Source: Sulfurospirillum deleyianum DSM 6946 (GTDB taxonomy: Bacteria > Campylobacterota > Campylobacteria > Campylobacterales > Sulfurospirillaceae). Taken from it: DNA of 64,000 nucleotides. Of this stretch, positions 18,731 to 27,958 are shown in pieces. The notes under the pieces were generated by a model. That model did no database searches. It was not told the DNA's origin and worked only from the letters and a program-made list of their open reading frames with translations. The position numbers were made by a program, and so were the translations under genes. Where the stretch lies: positions 558,001 to 622,000 of the forward strand of contig NC_013512.1 of assembly GCF_000024885.1 (NCBI RefSeq), in the 5' to 3' direction. Positions within the stretch are counted from its first letter, which is position 1. Every line of letters starts with the position of its first letter.

Positions 18731-18835
18731 GCGTTGATTATAGCATGTTTAGGCTTTGCGCTCTTTGGATGTGGCTACAAAGGTCCTCCTGTTTATAAAG
18801 ACACCAATACGACAAACACGTTAAAGAAATTTTAA
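18701..18835 (+). CDS. LptM-like small lipoprotein
   Basis: A 44-residue open frame: a short basic N-terminus, a hydrophobic stretch (ALIIACLGFALF) and a lipobox GC, immediately followed by GYKGPPVY. The pattern CGxKGPxxxP directly after the lipidated Cys is the LptM (YifL) signature. In E. coli this tiny lipoprotein stabilises the LptD/LptE outer-membrane LPS translocon. It ends 5 bases before nadB. Its start lies within the opposite-strand DUF721-like gene. GAAGG is present upstream but spaced 12 bases from the ATG. Confidence 0.75.
   Translation: MRNYTFRIFHALIIACLGFALFGCGYKGPPVYKDTNTTNTLKKF
18737..18742 (-). promoter_or_regulatory. Extended -10 for the DUF721-uvrC operon
   Basis: On the minus strand TGC-TATAAT ends 6 bases before the ATG at 18730. 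A normal start site would coincide with the A of that ATG, giving a leaderless transcript. Confidence 0.6.
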
Positions 18836-18840
18836 TACCC

Positions 18841-20298
18841 ATGAAAACATCGTACGATGTGCTCATTATTGGCACGGGTATTGCAGGGCTTCATACCGCA
18901 TTGGCGTTACCAAAATCTTTGAGTGTGCTGGTTATCTCTAAAGATTATGCATGGGAATGCAATACCTTTTATGCTCAAGGCGGTGTTGCGGTCGCCAAAG
19001 ATGAAGCGGATATTGCTTTACATGTAAAGGATACCCTTGAAGCAGGCGCTGGGCATTGTAACCCTGAAGCAGTTACTGTTTTGTGTTCTGAGGGCCCTCT
19101 TGCCATTAAACACTTGATTGAAAAAGGATTTTGTTTTGATACCGATGAAGCGGGTCAATTACTCTATACCAAAGAAGCCGCTCACAGCACCAATCGCATT
19201 TTACACGCAGGAGGTGATGCTACGGGGCGGTATATTCACCTTTTTTTAATGCAGCAACTTCCTTTTCCTATTTTGTATAACACGCAAGTTACCGATTTGT
19301 TAATAGAAAAAGGTGTTTGTTATGGTGTGCGGGTGTTTCACGCCGATAAAATTTTTAATCTCTATGCAAAAAAAGTGGTGATTGCCAGTGGTGGTGTGGG
19401 TTCACTCTATGAGTATCATACTAACGCTCGAACGATTAGTGCAGATATGCAAGGGGTCTGTTTAAGTCGTGGTTTATCTTTAGCGGATATGGAAATGATG
19501 CAGTTTCACCCCACAGCGTTTGTCTTAAGCCCTACCGTTCGTAAACAGCTCTTAAGTGAGTCTTTACGAGGTGAGGGTGCTAAAATCGTTGATGAAGATG
19601 GTGTGCGATTTACGTTTGAGTATGACCCACGGGGTGAATTGGCGCCTAGAGACGTGGTAAGTCGTGCCATTTTTCAGCATAAACAAAAAACAGGCAAAGA
19701 GGTCTATTTGGACTTAAGTGCTTTTTCTTCTGAACACTTCAAAAAACGCTTTCCAAGCATCTATTTTAATATGACCAATATTGGCTATGATGTCCCTTCT
19801 CAAAAAATTCCTATTTCTCCTGCTTTTCACTATTCGATGGGGGGTATTCAAACTGATTTGTATGGGCATGTTTTACATGTAAAAGACCTTTATGCTGTGG
19901 GCGAATGTGCTCATACGGGCGTTCATGGGGCTAATAGGTTAGCTAGCAATTCGTTGTTGGAAGGGTTGGTCTTTTCAAAACGTGTTGCTTTGGATAGTGT
20001 GAAAACGATGGATGCCGATAAAAAAATACCTTTTTTTAGTGAAGAAGAAGAGGTTTTAATACACGAAGGAGATAAAGAGTTAAAAAATGAACTGCGTCAT
20101 TTGATGTGGTCTTATGCGGGTATACAACGTGAAGAGAAGGGGTTACGTCAAGCGAAAAAACGGGTAGAAGAGATGTCGGAACGTCCTATTGGAAAGTTAT
20201 TGAGGTTACGTCTTTTGGTGTCACAAGAGATTATAACAAGCGCACTGAAACGAAAAAAATCATTAGGTGCACATTATGTAATAGAGGGGAAAGAATAG
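18841..20298 (+). CDS. nadB: L-aspartate oxidase
   Basis: 485 residues. A FAD enzyme oxidising aspartate to iminoaspartate, the first step of de novo NAD synthesis. N-terminal FAD-binding GTGIAGLHTALAL, then QGGVAVAKDEAD, the His-Arg active region (HSTNRILHAGGDATG), MMQFHPT, and the C-terminal FAD-contacting HGANRLASNSLLEGLVF. It is slightly shorter than the E. coli enzyme. The quinolinate synthase and NadC partners are not in this window. Two palindrome copies are read as ALHVKDT and VLHVKDL. Confidence 0.96.
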   Translation: MKTSYDVLIIGTGIAGLHTALALPKSLSVLVISKDYAWECNTFYAQGGVAVAKDEADIALHVKDTLEAGAGHCNPEAVTVLCSEGPLAIKHLIEKGFCFDTDEAGQLLYTKEAAHSTNRILHAGGDATGRYIHLFLMQQLPFPILYNTQVTDLLIEKGVCYGVRVFHADKIFNLYAKKVVIASGGVGSLYEYHTNARTISADMQGVCLSRGLSLADMEMMQFHPTAFVLSPTVRKQLLSESLRGEGAKIVDEDGVRFTFEYDPRGELAPRDVVSRAIFQHKQKTGKEVYLDLSAFSSEHFKKRFPSIYFNMTNIGYDVPSQKIPISPAFHYSMGGIQTDLYGHVLHVKDLYAVGECAHTGVHGANRLASNSLLEGLVFSKRVALDSVKTMDADKKIPFFSEEEEVLIHEGDKELKNELRHLMWSYAGIQREEKGLRQAKKRVEEMSERPIGKLLRLRLLVSQEIITSALKRKKSLGAHYVIEGKE

Positions 20299-21648
20299 AT
20301 GCGAATTATCTTGCTTTTATTAGCATGTTTTAGCACCATTTGGGCGTCCAATGGGGAAGATTTAACAACAACATGGGTGGGAATTCTCTCCTTGATTATC
20401 TTTGTTGTTGGGTATTATATGGTTGCAGCAGAAGAGAATTACCATATCAACAAAGCAAAACCTGCTCTGTTTATGGGTACGTTTATTTTTCTTTTGATTG
20501 GTATCTATAATTTTAGTAATGGTATTGATCCTAGTGCGCTTACGCACAGTGTGGAACATTTGATTTTGGAAATTTCACAAATTTTCTTTTTCCTATTGGT
20601 TGCGATGACTTACATAGAAGTCTTGATTGAGAGACAGGTCTTTGATACATTAAAATACAATCTTGTTTCTAAAGGGTATAGTTATAAAAAATTGTTTTGG
20701 TTAACAGGCGCATTAGCCTTTTTTATTAGCCCTGTGGCAGACAACTTAACAACAGCGTTAATTTTATCAACCGTGTTAGTCACCATTGAAAAAGAAAATC
20801 CACGTTTTCTAGTGCCTGGTGCAATTAACATCGTCGTTGCTGCCAATGCAGGAGGTGCATGGAGCCCTTTTGGAGATATTACAACTCTCATGACATGGAT
20901 GGCAGAAAAAGCTCCTTTTACAGATTTCTTTTACCTCTTCCCAGCTTCGTTTTTGGGATGGTTAGTAACAGCATGGTTACTTTCATTGTACGTTCCTTCT
21001 GATAAACCACATTTTGATGTAACCACAGAACCTAAGGTTTCTGTCTTAATGGGTGGAAAAGTAGTGATTGCATTAGGGGTTCTTACTATTGTATCAGCCG
21101 TCTTATGTCAGCAACTCTTTAAATTGCCTCCTATGTGGGGAATGTTATTTGGATTGTCTTTGTTAAAACTCTACAGCTATCGACTTAAACGCAAAAAAGG
21201 TGAAGAGCTTAATACCTTTAAAATGATTGGAAAAATTGAACACGATACCTTGCTCTTCTTCTTTGGTATTTTAGCGGCGGTGGGTGGACTTCACTTTTTA
21301 GGATACTTAGATTTAGCCGTAAAATTGTATGATAGCGCAGGTCCTACGGTGGTCAACATTGGCGTTGGATTTTTATCGGCGATTGTGGACAATGTTCCTG
21401 TGATGAGTGCGGTTTTAAAAGCCAACCCAGACATGGGAATGGATCAATGGTTATTGGTCACGATGACCGCAGGTATTGGTGGCAGTTTGATTAGCTTTGG
21501 CTCGGCTGCAGGTGTGGGCGTGATGGGAAAACTTCGAGGTATTTATACCTTTGGTTCACATATGAAGTACGCATGGACAGTACTGGTAGGATATCTGCTC
21601 TCCTTAATCATTTGGTATGTGCAGTTTGAAATGCTTGATTTATATTAA
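20299..21648 (+). CDS. nhaD: NhaD-type sodium/proton antiporter
   Basis: 449 residues with a signal-like first helix (about 1-16, cut after IWA) and about 11-12 membrane segments, ion-transporter superfamily. NhaD hallmarks are visible: SPVADNLTTALI (about 145) and NAGGAWSPFGDITTLM (about 185), plus FLSAIVDNVPVMSA (about 355) and GGSLISFGSAAGVG near the C-terminus. It exchanges Na+ or Li+ for H+ across the inner membrane. It starts one base after the nadB stop. Confidence 0.93.
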   Translation: MRIILLLLACFSTIWASNGEDLTTTWVGILSLIIFVVGYYMVAAEENYHINKAKPALFMGTFIFLLIGIYNFSNGIDPSALTHSVEHLILEISQIFFFLLVAMTYIEVLIERQVFDTLKYNLVSKGYSYKKLFWLTGALAFFISPVADNLTTALILSTVLVTIEKENPRFLVPGAINIVVAANAGGAWSPFGDITTLMTWMAEKAPFTDFFYLFPASFLGWLVTAWLLSLYVPSDKPHFDVTTEPKVSVLMGGKVVIALGVLTIVSAVLCQQLFKLPPMWGMLFGLSLLKLYSYRLKRKKGEELNTFKMIGKIEHDTLLFFFGILAAVGGLHFLGYLDLAVKLYDSAGPTVVNIGVGFLSAIVDNVPVMSAVLKANPDMGMDQWLLVTMTAGIGGSLISFGSAAGVGVMGKLRGIYTFGSHMKYAWTVLVGYLLSLIIWYVQFEMLDLY

Positions 21649-21661
21649 CAGAAGGAAATAA

Positions 21662-23197
21662 ATGAAAGAAGTACCTATTTTAGTTTTAGATTTTGGGTCG
21701 CAATACACACAGTTGATTGCACGTAAACTCCGTGAAAGTGGGGTGTATTGTGAAATTGTGCCTTATAATGAAAAGATTGAAGATATTCAAAAACGAAATC
21801 CTAAGGGAATTATTTTAAGTGGCGGTCCAGCATCGGTGTATGCTAAAGATGCGTATCATCCTGATGAAAAAGTCTATGAATTAGGTCTGCCTATCTTAGG
21901 TATTTGTTATGGTATGCAACTTTTGACACAGCATTTTGGTGGAAGCGTTATTCCTGCAACCCATCAAGAATATGGCAAAGCTGAGCTTAAATTTGAGAGT
22001 GACCATAAAATTTTTAAAGACACGACATGCGGTCAAATTGTCTGGATGAGTCACGGGGACAGAGTCGAGGCATTGCCTCAAGGGTTTGAAAAAATTGGGT
22101 TTAGTGAGAATTCTCCGTATGCGGCGATTGCTGATGAAAAGCGCAATATGTATGCGTTTCAATTTCATCCAGAGGTTTACCATTCAGAGCAAGGAACAAA
22201 GCTTCTGAAAAACTTTGCAAAGCATATTTGTGGCTGTGAAAGTACATGGAACATGGGTTCATTTGCCAAAGAGCAAATCGCTAAAATTCAAGCGCAAGTA
22301 GGGGATAAAAAAGTACTGTGTGGTGTCAGTGGTGGTGTCGATAGTTCTGTGGTCGCAACACTTTTAGCCGAAGCGATTGGGGATAAGCTTGTTTCTGTTT
22401 TTGTGGACAATGGATTACTTCGTGCCAATGAACGTGCGCAAGTCGAAGCGATGTTTAAAAGCCGTGGGGTACCTTTGATTACCGTGGATGCGAGTGAGAA
22501 ATTTTTAAGCCGTTTAGCAGGGGTGAGTGATCCTGAGAAAAAGCGTAAAATTATTGGTGAAACATTCATCGAAGTTTTTGATGAAGAGGCGAAAAAGCAC
22601 AATGGTATTCAGTTCTTAGCACAAGGGACACTCTATACGGATGTGATTGAGTCTGTCTCTGTAAAAGGTCCTTCTAAAACCATCAAGTCGCATCACAATG
22701 TTGGGGGCCTTCCTGATTGGATGAGTTTTGAATTGATTGAGCCGTTGCGTGAAATTTTTAAAGATGAAGTACGTACTCTTGGTGCGGAGCTTGGATTGCC
22801 ACGCGATATGTTAAATCGCCATCCTTTCCCTGGTCCTGGTCTTGCGATTCGTATTATGGGTGAGGTCACAAAAGATGATTTGACACTGTTGCGTGCGGCG
22901 GATGTCATTATGCTTGAGGAGCTTCGTTCAACAGGCTATTATGAGAAAACATGGCAAGCTTTTACCGTACTTTTAAATGTAAAAAGCGTGGGTGTCATGG
23001 GCGATAATCGAACCTATGATAATACCATTTGTGTCAGAATTGTGGATGCAACGGATGGTATGACTGCCACGTTTGCACACATTCCTCACACCATTTTGGA
23101 GAATATCTCCAGACGTATCATTAATGAAGTCAGTGGCATTAATCGTGTCGTCTATGATATCTCTTCAAAGCCACCTGCCACAATCGAATGGGAATAA
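21662..23197 (+). CDS. guaA: GMP synthase (glutamine-hydrolysing)
   Basis: 511 residues, converting XMP to GMP. The N-terminal class I glutaminase (1-190) has catalytic Cys in GICYGMQ and the His-Glu pair in [10 protein letters not shown]. The ATP pyrophosphatase domain has the P-loop SGGVDSSV (about 224), and the C-terminal dimerisation domain contains [13 protein letters not shown]. Length is that of the family. AGAAGGAAATA precedes the ATG. Confidence 0.98.
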   Translation: MKEVPILVLDFGSQYTQLIARKLRESGVYCEIVPYNEKIEDIQKRNPKGIILSGGPASVYAKDAYHPDEKVYELGLPILGICYGMQLLTQHFGGSVIPATHQEYGKAELKFESDHKIFKDTTCGQIVWMSHGDRVEALPQGFEKIGFSENSPYAAIADEKRNMYAFQFHPEVYHSEQGTKLLKNFAKHICGCESTWNMGSFAKEQIAKIQAQVGDKKVLCGVSGGVDSSVVATLLAEAIGDKLVSVFVDNGLLRANERAQVEAMFKSRGVPLITVDASEKFLSRLAGVSDPEKKRKIIGETFIEVFDEEAKKHNGIQFLAQGTLYTDVIESVSVKGPSKTIKSHHNVGGLPDWMSFELIEPLREIFKDEVRTLGAELGLPRDMLNRHPFPGPGLAIRIMGEVTKDDLTLLRAADVIMLEELRSTGYYEKTWQAFTVLLNVKSVGVMGDNRTYDNTICVRIVDATDGMTATFAHIPHTILENISRRIINEVSGINRVVYDISSKPPATIEWE

Positions 23198-23832
23198 AAA
23201 CGCCTATCTACCTCTTTAGCGATGAAACACGCTCTAAAGAGGTCGTCCATCTTCCTCTTTTTGAAATCTGCTATACCCAAGCTTTCGTAGATATAGAAGC
23301 CTATGATGCGATTGTTTTTACGTCTAAAAATAGTGTTAAGGCACTCGAGCGCTTAGGGGTTGCATGGCAGACAAAAGCTGCGTACGCAATTGGAGAAGGA
23401 ACCGCACAGACAATCATGCACTATGGTGGCAATCTGCTCTTTACATGTAATCATTCGTATGGTGACCTCTTTGCTGAAGAACTTATTCCATTATTGCAAG
23501 GTAAACGGGTTTTTTTCCCACGTGCGAAAGAGGTTATTTCGCCATTGTTTGAAATCTTAACAAAGGCGGGGATAACCATTTCGCAGTCGGTGATGTATGA
23601 AACTGTATGTAAAACCTATGATGCTTCTTTGACTCCACCACCTAAGGCTATTTTGATTTTCACCTCACCTTCAACGGTGCACTGTTTTTTGAAAAATTTT
23701 TCGTGGGATGCGTCTTATCGTGTGGTTGTAATTGGAACGAAAACAGCTGCTGTTTTGCCGTTACATGTAAAACCCGTGATCGCTGAAATTCAAACGATAG
23801 AACACTGCATTACTTTGGCAAAAGCTCTTTAG
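23188..23832 (+). CDS. hemD: Uroporphyrinogen-III synthase
   Basis: 214 residues. It cyclises hydroxymethylbilane to uroporphyrinogen III in tetrapyrrole synthesis. Family features: the two-domain Rossmann-like layout, [13 protein letters not shown] near 45, YAIGEGTA near 67, and [16 protein letters not shown] near 155. The sequence is divergent, as usual for HemD. The ATG overlaps guaA by 10 bases without an evident Shine-Dalgarno, suggesting coupled translation. Palindromes at 23441 and 23761. Confidence 0.88.
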   Translation: MGIKTPIYLFSDETRSKEVVHLPLFEICYTQAFVDIEAYDAIVFTSKNSVKALERLGVAWQTKAAYAIGEGTAQTIMHYGGNLLFTCNHSYGDLFAEELIPLLQGKRVFFPRAKEVISPLFEILTKAGITISQSVMYETVCKTYDASLTPPPKAILIFTSPSTVHCFLKNFSWDASYRVVVIGTKTAAVLPLHVKPVIAEIQTIEHCITLAKAL

Positions 23833-23846
23833 AAGCTAAGATTATT

Positions 23847-23852
23847 TATAAT
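23847..23852 (+). promoter_or_regulatory. Promoter -10 for the 6S RNA
   Basis: A perfect TATAAT in the gap after hemD, with a start site expected near 23859, about 20 bases before the closing stem of the RNA. Confidence 0.6.
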
Positions 23853-23858
23853 GAGAAA

Positions 23859-24070
23859 TAACAAGTTATTTACTGTGCCTGGGTGAAGCGACAACCGTTT
23901 TCATGAGGGTCCAACGATTAGTATAGGTGGAGTTTCGTACGTTTTTGGTGTGTCTGTGGTTTCGTTTGAGCTTTGTTGCAAGGCGAGAAATTGCAGCCTA
24001 AAAAAAAGGTCAATTCCCAGAAGTTGGCTTATTAGGGCCGCTTCAATCTCGGAACGCTCACTTGGGTTTT
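23859..24070 (+). ncRNA. ssrS: Probable 6S RNA
   Basis: This gap contains no coding frame but folds as one long interrupted hairpin. The closing stem pairs 23878-23890 with 24055-24066 (12 pairs with one bulged A). CCG/CGG continues it, then an open central region follows. Inner helices pair CCAAC with GTTGG, GGAGTT with AATTCC, and an apical GCTTTG-TTG-CAAGGC. The rod-like fold with an open centre, the ~190-base length and the TTTT after the closing stem fit 6S RNA, which binds sigma-70 RNA polymerase. I recall 6S RNA lying upstream of purD in epsilonproteobacteria. SRP RNA, tmRNA and RNase P signatures are absent. Exact ends are estimates. Confidence 0.72.
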
Positions 24071-24112
24071 ACATGTAAAGCACGGATAAAGATTTTTTTG
24101 GAGAGAACATTG

Positions 24113-25387
24113 ATGAAAGTTATGGTTGTTGGAAGCGGTGGAAGAGAGTATTCGATAGGTTTAGCGCTTAAGAGAGACCCTAATGTCAGTGAACTTTTTT
24201 TTGCACCAGGTAATGGTGCTACCCCTTGGTTGGGGCAGAATGTTACATGTAAAGATTATGAAGAACTCGCTGCGTTTGCTAAAGAAAAAGGTATTGATTT
24301 AACGGTTGTTGGTCCAGAGACGGCGTTGGTTGAAGGTATCGTTGATATTTTTAGAGCCAAAGGTTTAGTCATTTTTGGTGCCTCACAAGCAGCCGCTCGT
24401 TTAGAGGGCTCAAAGATTTTTATGAAAAATTTTCTCTCTTCTTATGGCATTCCCACAGCGAAATATATAGAGACGCATGATGCCAACAAAGCCAATGCAT
24501 TTATTGAAACGTTAGCGCTTCCGATTGTAGTGAAAGCGGATGGATTGTGCGCAGGCAAGGGTGTGATTATTGCACAGAGCAAGGAAGAAGCAAAAGAAGC
24601 TGTTGCGGATATGCTCAGTGGTAAAAGCTTTGGTGATGCAGGACATGGCGTTGTCGTTGAGGAATTTTTAGATGGTTATGAACTTTCCTTATTTGTCGTT
24701 TGTGATGGTATTGATTATAAAATTTTGCCTGCCGCACAAGATCATAAACGTTTAAAAGATAATGATATAGGACCTAACACAGGTGGTATGGGTGCGTATG
24801 CTCCAACGCCTTTGATTGATGATGTGCTTTATAAAAAAGTAGAAGAACGTGTGATTAAACCAACGTTAGCAGGGATGCAAAAAGAGGGAACGCCATTTGA
24901 AGGTGTTTTGTTTATTGGGTTAATGATTGTAAAAAATGAACCGATTGTTTTAGAATACAATGTCCGTTTTGGTGACCCTGAGTGTGAAATTTTAATGCCT
25001 TTATTAAAAACACCTGCGAGTGAGCTTTTTTATAAAGCAGCAACACAAAATCTTAAAAATTTAGAGATAGAGTTTTACGATAAATACGCTATTGCTGTGG
25101 TGATGGCAAGTGAAAACTATCCTTATGGCACGTCAAAACCTTCTGAGATTATTATCGATAAAAGTGCCCATGAAGCGCTTGAACATACCCATATTTCGTA
25201 TGCGGGTGTGAGTTTGGAAGAGGGTACGTTGTATGCGACGGGAGGTCGTGTGCTTTTATGTGTAGGTGTAGGTGATACGATTAAAGAGGCGAGAGAGAGA
25301 GCCTATTTACTCTGTGGTCAAGTTCATTTTGCAGGAAAACAATTTAGAAGCGATATCGCGTATCAGGCACTTCAATATGACAAATGA
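24113..25387 (+). CDS. purD: Phosphoribosylamine-glycine ligase
   Basis: 424 residues. ATP-grasp enzyme of purine synthesis (GAR synthetase). It begins [14 protein letters not shown], the family N-terminus, then has [13 protein letters not shown] (about 145), [22 protein letters not shown] (about 215-236, the PurD signature) and [10 protein letters not shown] (about 283). I chose 24113 over an in-frame start at 24062, which would lie inside the 6S RNA and gives a non-family extension; GGAG precedes 24113 by 9 bases. Palindrome at 24243. Confidence 0.97.
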   Translation: MKVMVVGSGGREYSIGLALKRDPNVSELFFAPGNGATPWLGQNVTCKDYEELAAFAKEKGIDLTVVGPETALVEGIVDIFRAKGLVIFGASQAAARLEGSKIFMKNFLSSYGIPTAKYIETHDANKANAFIETLALPIVVKADGLCAGKGVIIAQSKEEAKEAVADMLSGKSFGDAGHGVVVEEFLDGYELSLFVVCDGIDYKILPAAQDHKRLKDNDIGPNTGGMGAYAPTPLIDDVLYKKVEERVIKPTLAGMQKEGTPFEGVLFIGLMIVKNEPIVLEYNVRFGDPECEILMPLLKTPASELFYKAATQNLKNLEIEFYDKYAIAVVMASENYPYGTSKPSEIIIDKSAHEALEHTHISYAGVSLEEGTLYATGGRVLLCVGVGDTIKEARERAYLLCGQVHFAGKQFRSDIAYQALQYDK

Positions 25388-25832
25388 AGAGTTAATTGAA
25401 AAGTTTGAGCGTGAAAATATAAGCTTAGCGACACTTCAAAAGCGTGGCTTTGCATATGCGATTGATGAAATTTTGATTTCTCTTCTCTTTGCGTTTATTT
25501 ATATTGACCAAATTCCTCAAACTGCAAGTACCGAAGAGATGATTGAGATGATTAATGGGTTGTTTTTCTATGTTGTGCTTTTGAAAGTCATATATCAGAC
25601 ATTTTTTGTATGGATGTATGGTGCGACATTGGGTAGAATCGCTATGAAAATTAGGGTTATTTCAACAGAAGATTTGGAAAAACCTTCGCTTCTTCTCTCT
25701 TTAAGTCGTGCGTCGTTTCGTATTATTAGTGAATCAATTTTTTATTTAGGTTTTGTATGGGCTGCATTAAATCCAAAAAGAGAGACATGGCATGATAAAG
25801 TTGCCAATACGTTGGTGGTCAATGCGCATTAA
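25377..25832 (+). CDS. RDD family membrane protein
   Basis: 151 residues with three or four membrane segments. The RDD pattern begins at [19 protein letters not shown] (Arg-x(5)-Asp) and continues with [14 protein letters not shown] and [19 protein letters not shown]. The role is generally unknown; some members are transporters. The ATG overlaps purD by 11 bases and the gene overlaps lptD by 11 bases, so purD-RDD-lptD form one transcription unit. Confidence 0.85.
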   Translation: MTNEELIEKFERENISLATLQKRGFAYAIDEILISLLFAFIYIDQIPQTASTEEMIEMINGLFFYVVLLKVIYQTFFVWMYGATLGRIAMKIRVISTEDLEKPSLLLSLSRASFRIISESIFYLGFVWAALNPKRETWHDKVANTLVVNAH

Positions 25833-27924
25833 AACACTTATCCTTTTAGGGCTTTCTTTGTGTAGTCTTTGGGCAGCACCGCAAGAAGTTCAAGATGTTG
25901 AGGTTTTGGCGCAAACGGTAACAAAAAATGGAACACTCGTTCATGCCGTAGGTAATGTTGTTTTGTATAGCCCCAAATATCTCATTACAGCCGATGAAGC
26001 GTATTACGATTATGAGAGCGGTGATGTTGAATTATTTGGAAATATCACGACACTTGAAGGTGTGGACTATGCTTCTAGAAGTGGTCATACCAAACTCAAT
26101 TTAAATACAGATAAAGGTGTTTCTACACCCCTTTTCTTTTTTGAAGAGAAATCAAATCTATGGATTAAGTGTGAGAATGCGATCTTAAACCCCGATACTT
26201 ATATCACACAAAAATCAATTGTTTCGAGCTGTAATACGCAGGACCCTGATTGGAAGATTGCGTTTACAACAGGTGAATTTAATAAAGAGAGCAAATGGCT
26301 ACATATCTATAACCCTGTTTTTTATGCGAATGATATCCCTGTGTTTTATCTTCCTTATTTTTCATTTTCAACAGATACAACTCGTCGTACGGGGCTCTTA
26401 CCTCCTCAAATTGGAATAGGAGGCTCAGAGGGATTTTATTATTTACAGCCTATTTATTTTGCACCTGCAGAAAACTGGGATTTAGAAGTACGTCCACAAA
26501 TACGAACAGAGCGTGGTGAGGGTATTCATAGTACCTATCGTTTTGTAGATTCTCCGTACTCTTCAGGTCAAATAACGGCGGGTTATTTTAAAGAACAGAG
26601 TGATTATGCTAAAGAGGAAGAATTAAGCAATGATGCACACTATGGTGTACGTGTTTCGTATGATAGAAGTGCTTTGTTGAGCACAAAATACAGTGGCATT
26701 GAAGATGGTTTATGGGTAGATATTAACTATCTTAATGACATTGATTACTACAATACGATCGATGCTGATTCAAGCACCTCTGATAAACTTGTCACCTCAC
26801 GTGTCAATTATTATGTTAAAAAAGACGAAGATTATTTGGGTATTTATGCAAAAAATTACATTGATACTTCCAAAGAATCAAATGATGATACCTTGCAAGA
26901 ATTACCAACACTACAGTATCATCACTTCTCAAATCCTTTTTTATTAGACAATCTTTTTTATTCGGTGGATTATAAAGCTAAAAATTATACACGCCAAGAG
27001 GGGGTGACTGCATTTCAAAATGAAGTTCGAACCCCTGTAAGTCTCTATTTCTCAGTTTTAGAAGATTACTTACATGTCAATGTCTCAGAGAATGTTTATA
27101 TGACACAGGTTTCTTATGGGAATGATTCGGATGAGGGAAGCTCAGGAGAGTATTTTAATAACTACCATACGTTTTCACTCTATACGGATCTTTCAAAAGG
27201 GTATGATACCTTTTTCCACACGATGTATATGGGTGTGGAACATACGGTTCCTAGCTATGATAAACAAAGCGGAGCATGGAGTTATACGTATGCTAATAAT
27301 GAGTTGATTCCTTTAGAATTTGAAGAGAAAAATACGGCATTAAAATTTAGACAATTTTTTTATGATATGGACGGTGAAAAGAAGTTTAGCCATACGATTA
27401 AACAAGCCTATTATTATGATAGAGAAGATGAGTATGGGGATTTAGAAAATGATATGAAATACTATCTAACGGATCGTTTTTATGTCGGTAACACAGTAAA
27501 TTACTCCAACACTTTTCATCAACTCTCCCGTAATCAAGTCTCTTTGACGTATAAAGATTCGATATATACAGGGGCTATGCGTTATACGTATGTGGATAAA
27601 TCGTATGAACATAATAATGAAGGTAAAGATTATAGTTATGTGACGTTTAGTGCAGAAACACGTTATTTTGAAAACATTGATTTGTTTGCAACGGTCAATT
27701 ATGATATCGAGGAAGATATTTTTAAATCATGGAGTATGGGTATTAAAAAGTTTAAAAAATGTTGGGATTATTCACTGGTGTATAAAGATGTTACGAACCC
27801 TAAACAAACCAGCTCAGGTGTAGATTCCACCAATAAAAAAGGTGTCATGTTAATGTTTACACTCTATCCAATGGGAAGTATGAATTACAAACTGTTTGAA
27901 CAAGAGAGTGAACAAAGGTTATAA
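25822..27924 (+). CDS. lptD: LPS assembly outer-membrane protein LptD
   Basis: About 700 residues. Signal peptide ([18 protein letters not shown]), then an OstA/jellyroll domain (about 22-150) that receives LPS from LptA, then a long aromatic-rich beta-barrel (about 190-700). NPVFYANDIPVFYLPYFSF and RRTGLLPPQIG match the strongly conserved LptD junction. I use the ATG at 25822; an in-frame ATG 30 bases earlier would put a charged extension before the signal peptide. LptE is not seen here, but an LptM-like lipoprotein lies at 18701. Confidence 0.93.
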   Translation: MRIKTLILLGLSLCSLWAAPQEVQDVEVLAQTVTKNGTLVHAVGNVVLYSPKYLITADEAYYDYESGDVELFGNITTLEGVDYASRSGHTKLNLNTDKGVSTPLFFFEEKSNLWIKCENAILNPDTYITQKSIVSSCNTQDPDWKIAFTTGEFNKESKWLHIYNPVFYANDIPVFYLPYFSFSTDTTRRTGLLPPQIGIGGSEGFYYLQPIYFAPAENWDLEVRPQIRTERGEGIHSTYRFVDSPYSSGQITAGYFKEQSDYAKEEELSNDAHYGVRVSYDRSALLSTKYSGIEDGLWVDINYLNDIDYYNTIDADSSTSDKLVTSRVNYYVKKDEDYLGIYAKNYIDTSKESNDDTLQELPTLQYHHFSNPFLLDNLFYSVDYKAKNYTRQEGVTAFQNEVRTPVSLYFSVLEDYLHVNVSENVYMTQVSYGNDSDEGSSGEYFNNYHTFSLYTDLSKGYDTFFHTMYMGVEHTVPSYDKQSGAWSYTYANNELIPLEFEEKNTALKFRQFFYDMDGEKKFSHTIKQAYYYDREDEYGDLENDMKYYLTDRFYVGNTVNYSNTFHQLSRNQVSLTYKDSIYTGAMRYTYVDKSYEHNNEGKDYSYVTFSAETRYFENIDLFATVNYDIEEDIFKSWSMGIKKFKKCWDYSLVYKDVTNPKQTSSGVDSTNKKGVMLMFTLYPMGSMNYKLFEQESEQRL

Positions 27925-27958
27925 GTTAAATTGAGTTAAATCACGAAGGAGTGAAAAA

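Noticed and set aside
24062-24112. N-terminal extension of purD from an ATG at 24062
   Set aside because: It starts inside the closing stem of the 6S-like RNA and adds residues not found in PurD; GGAG supports 24113.
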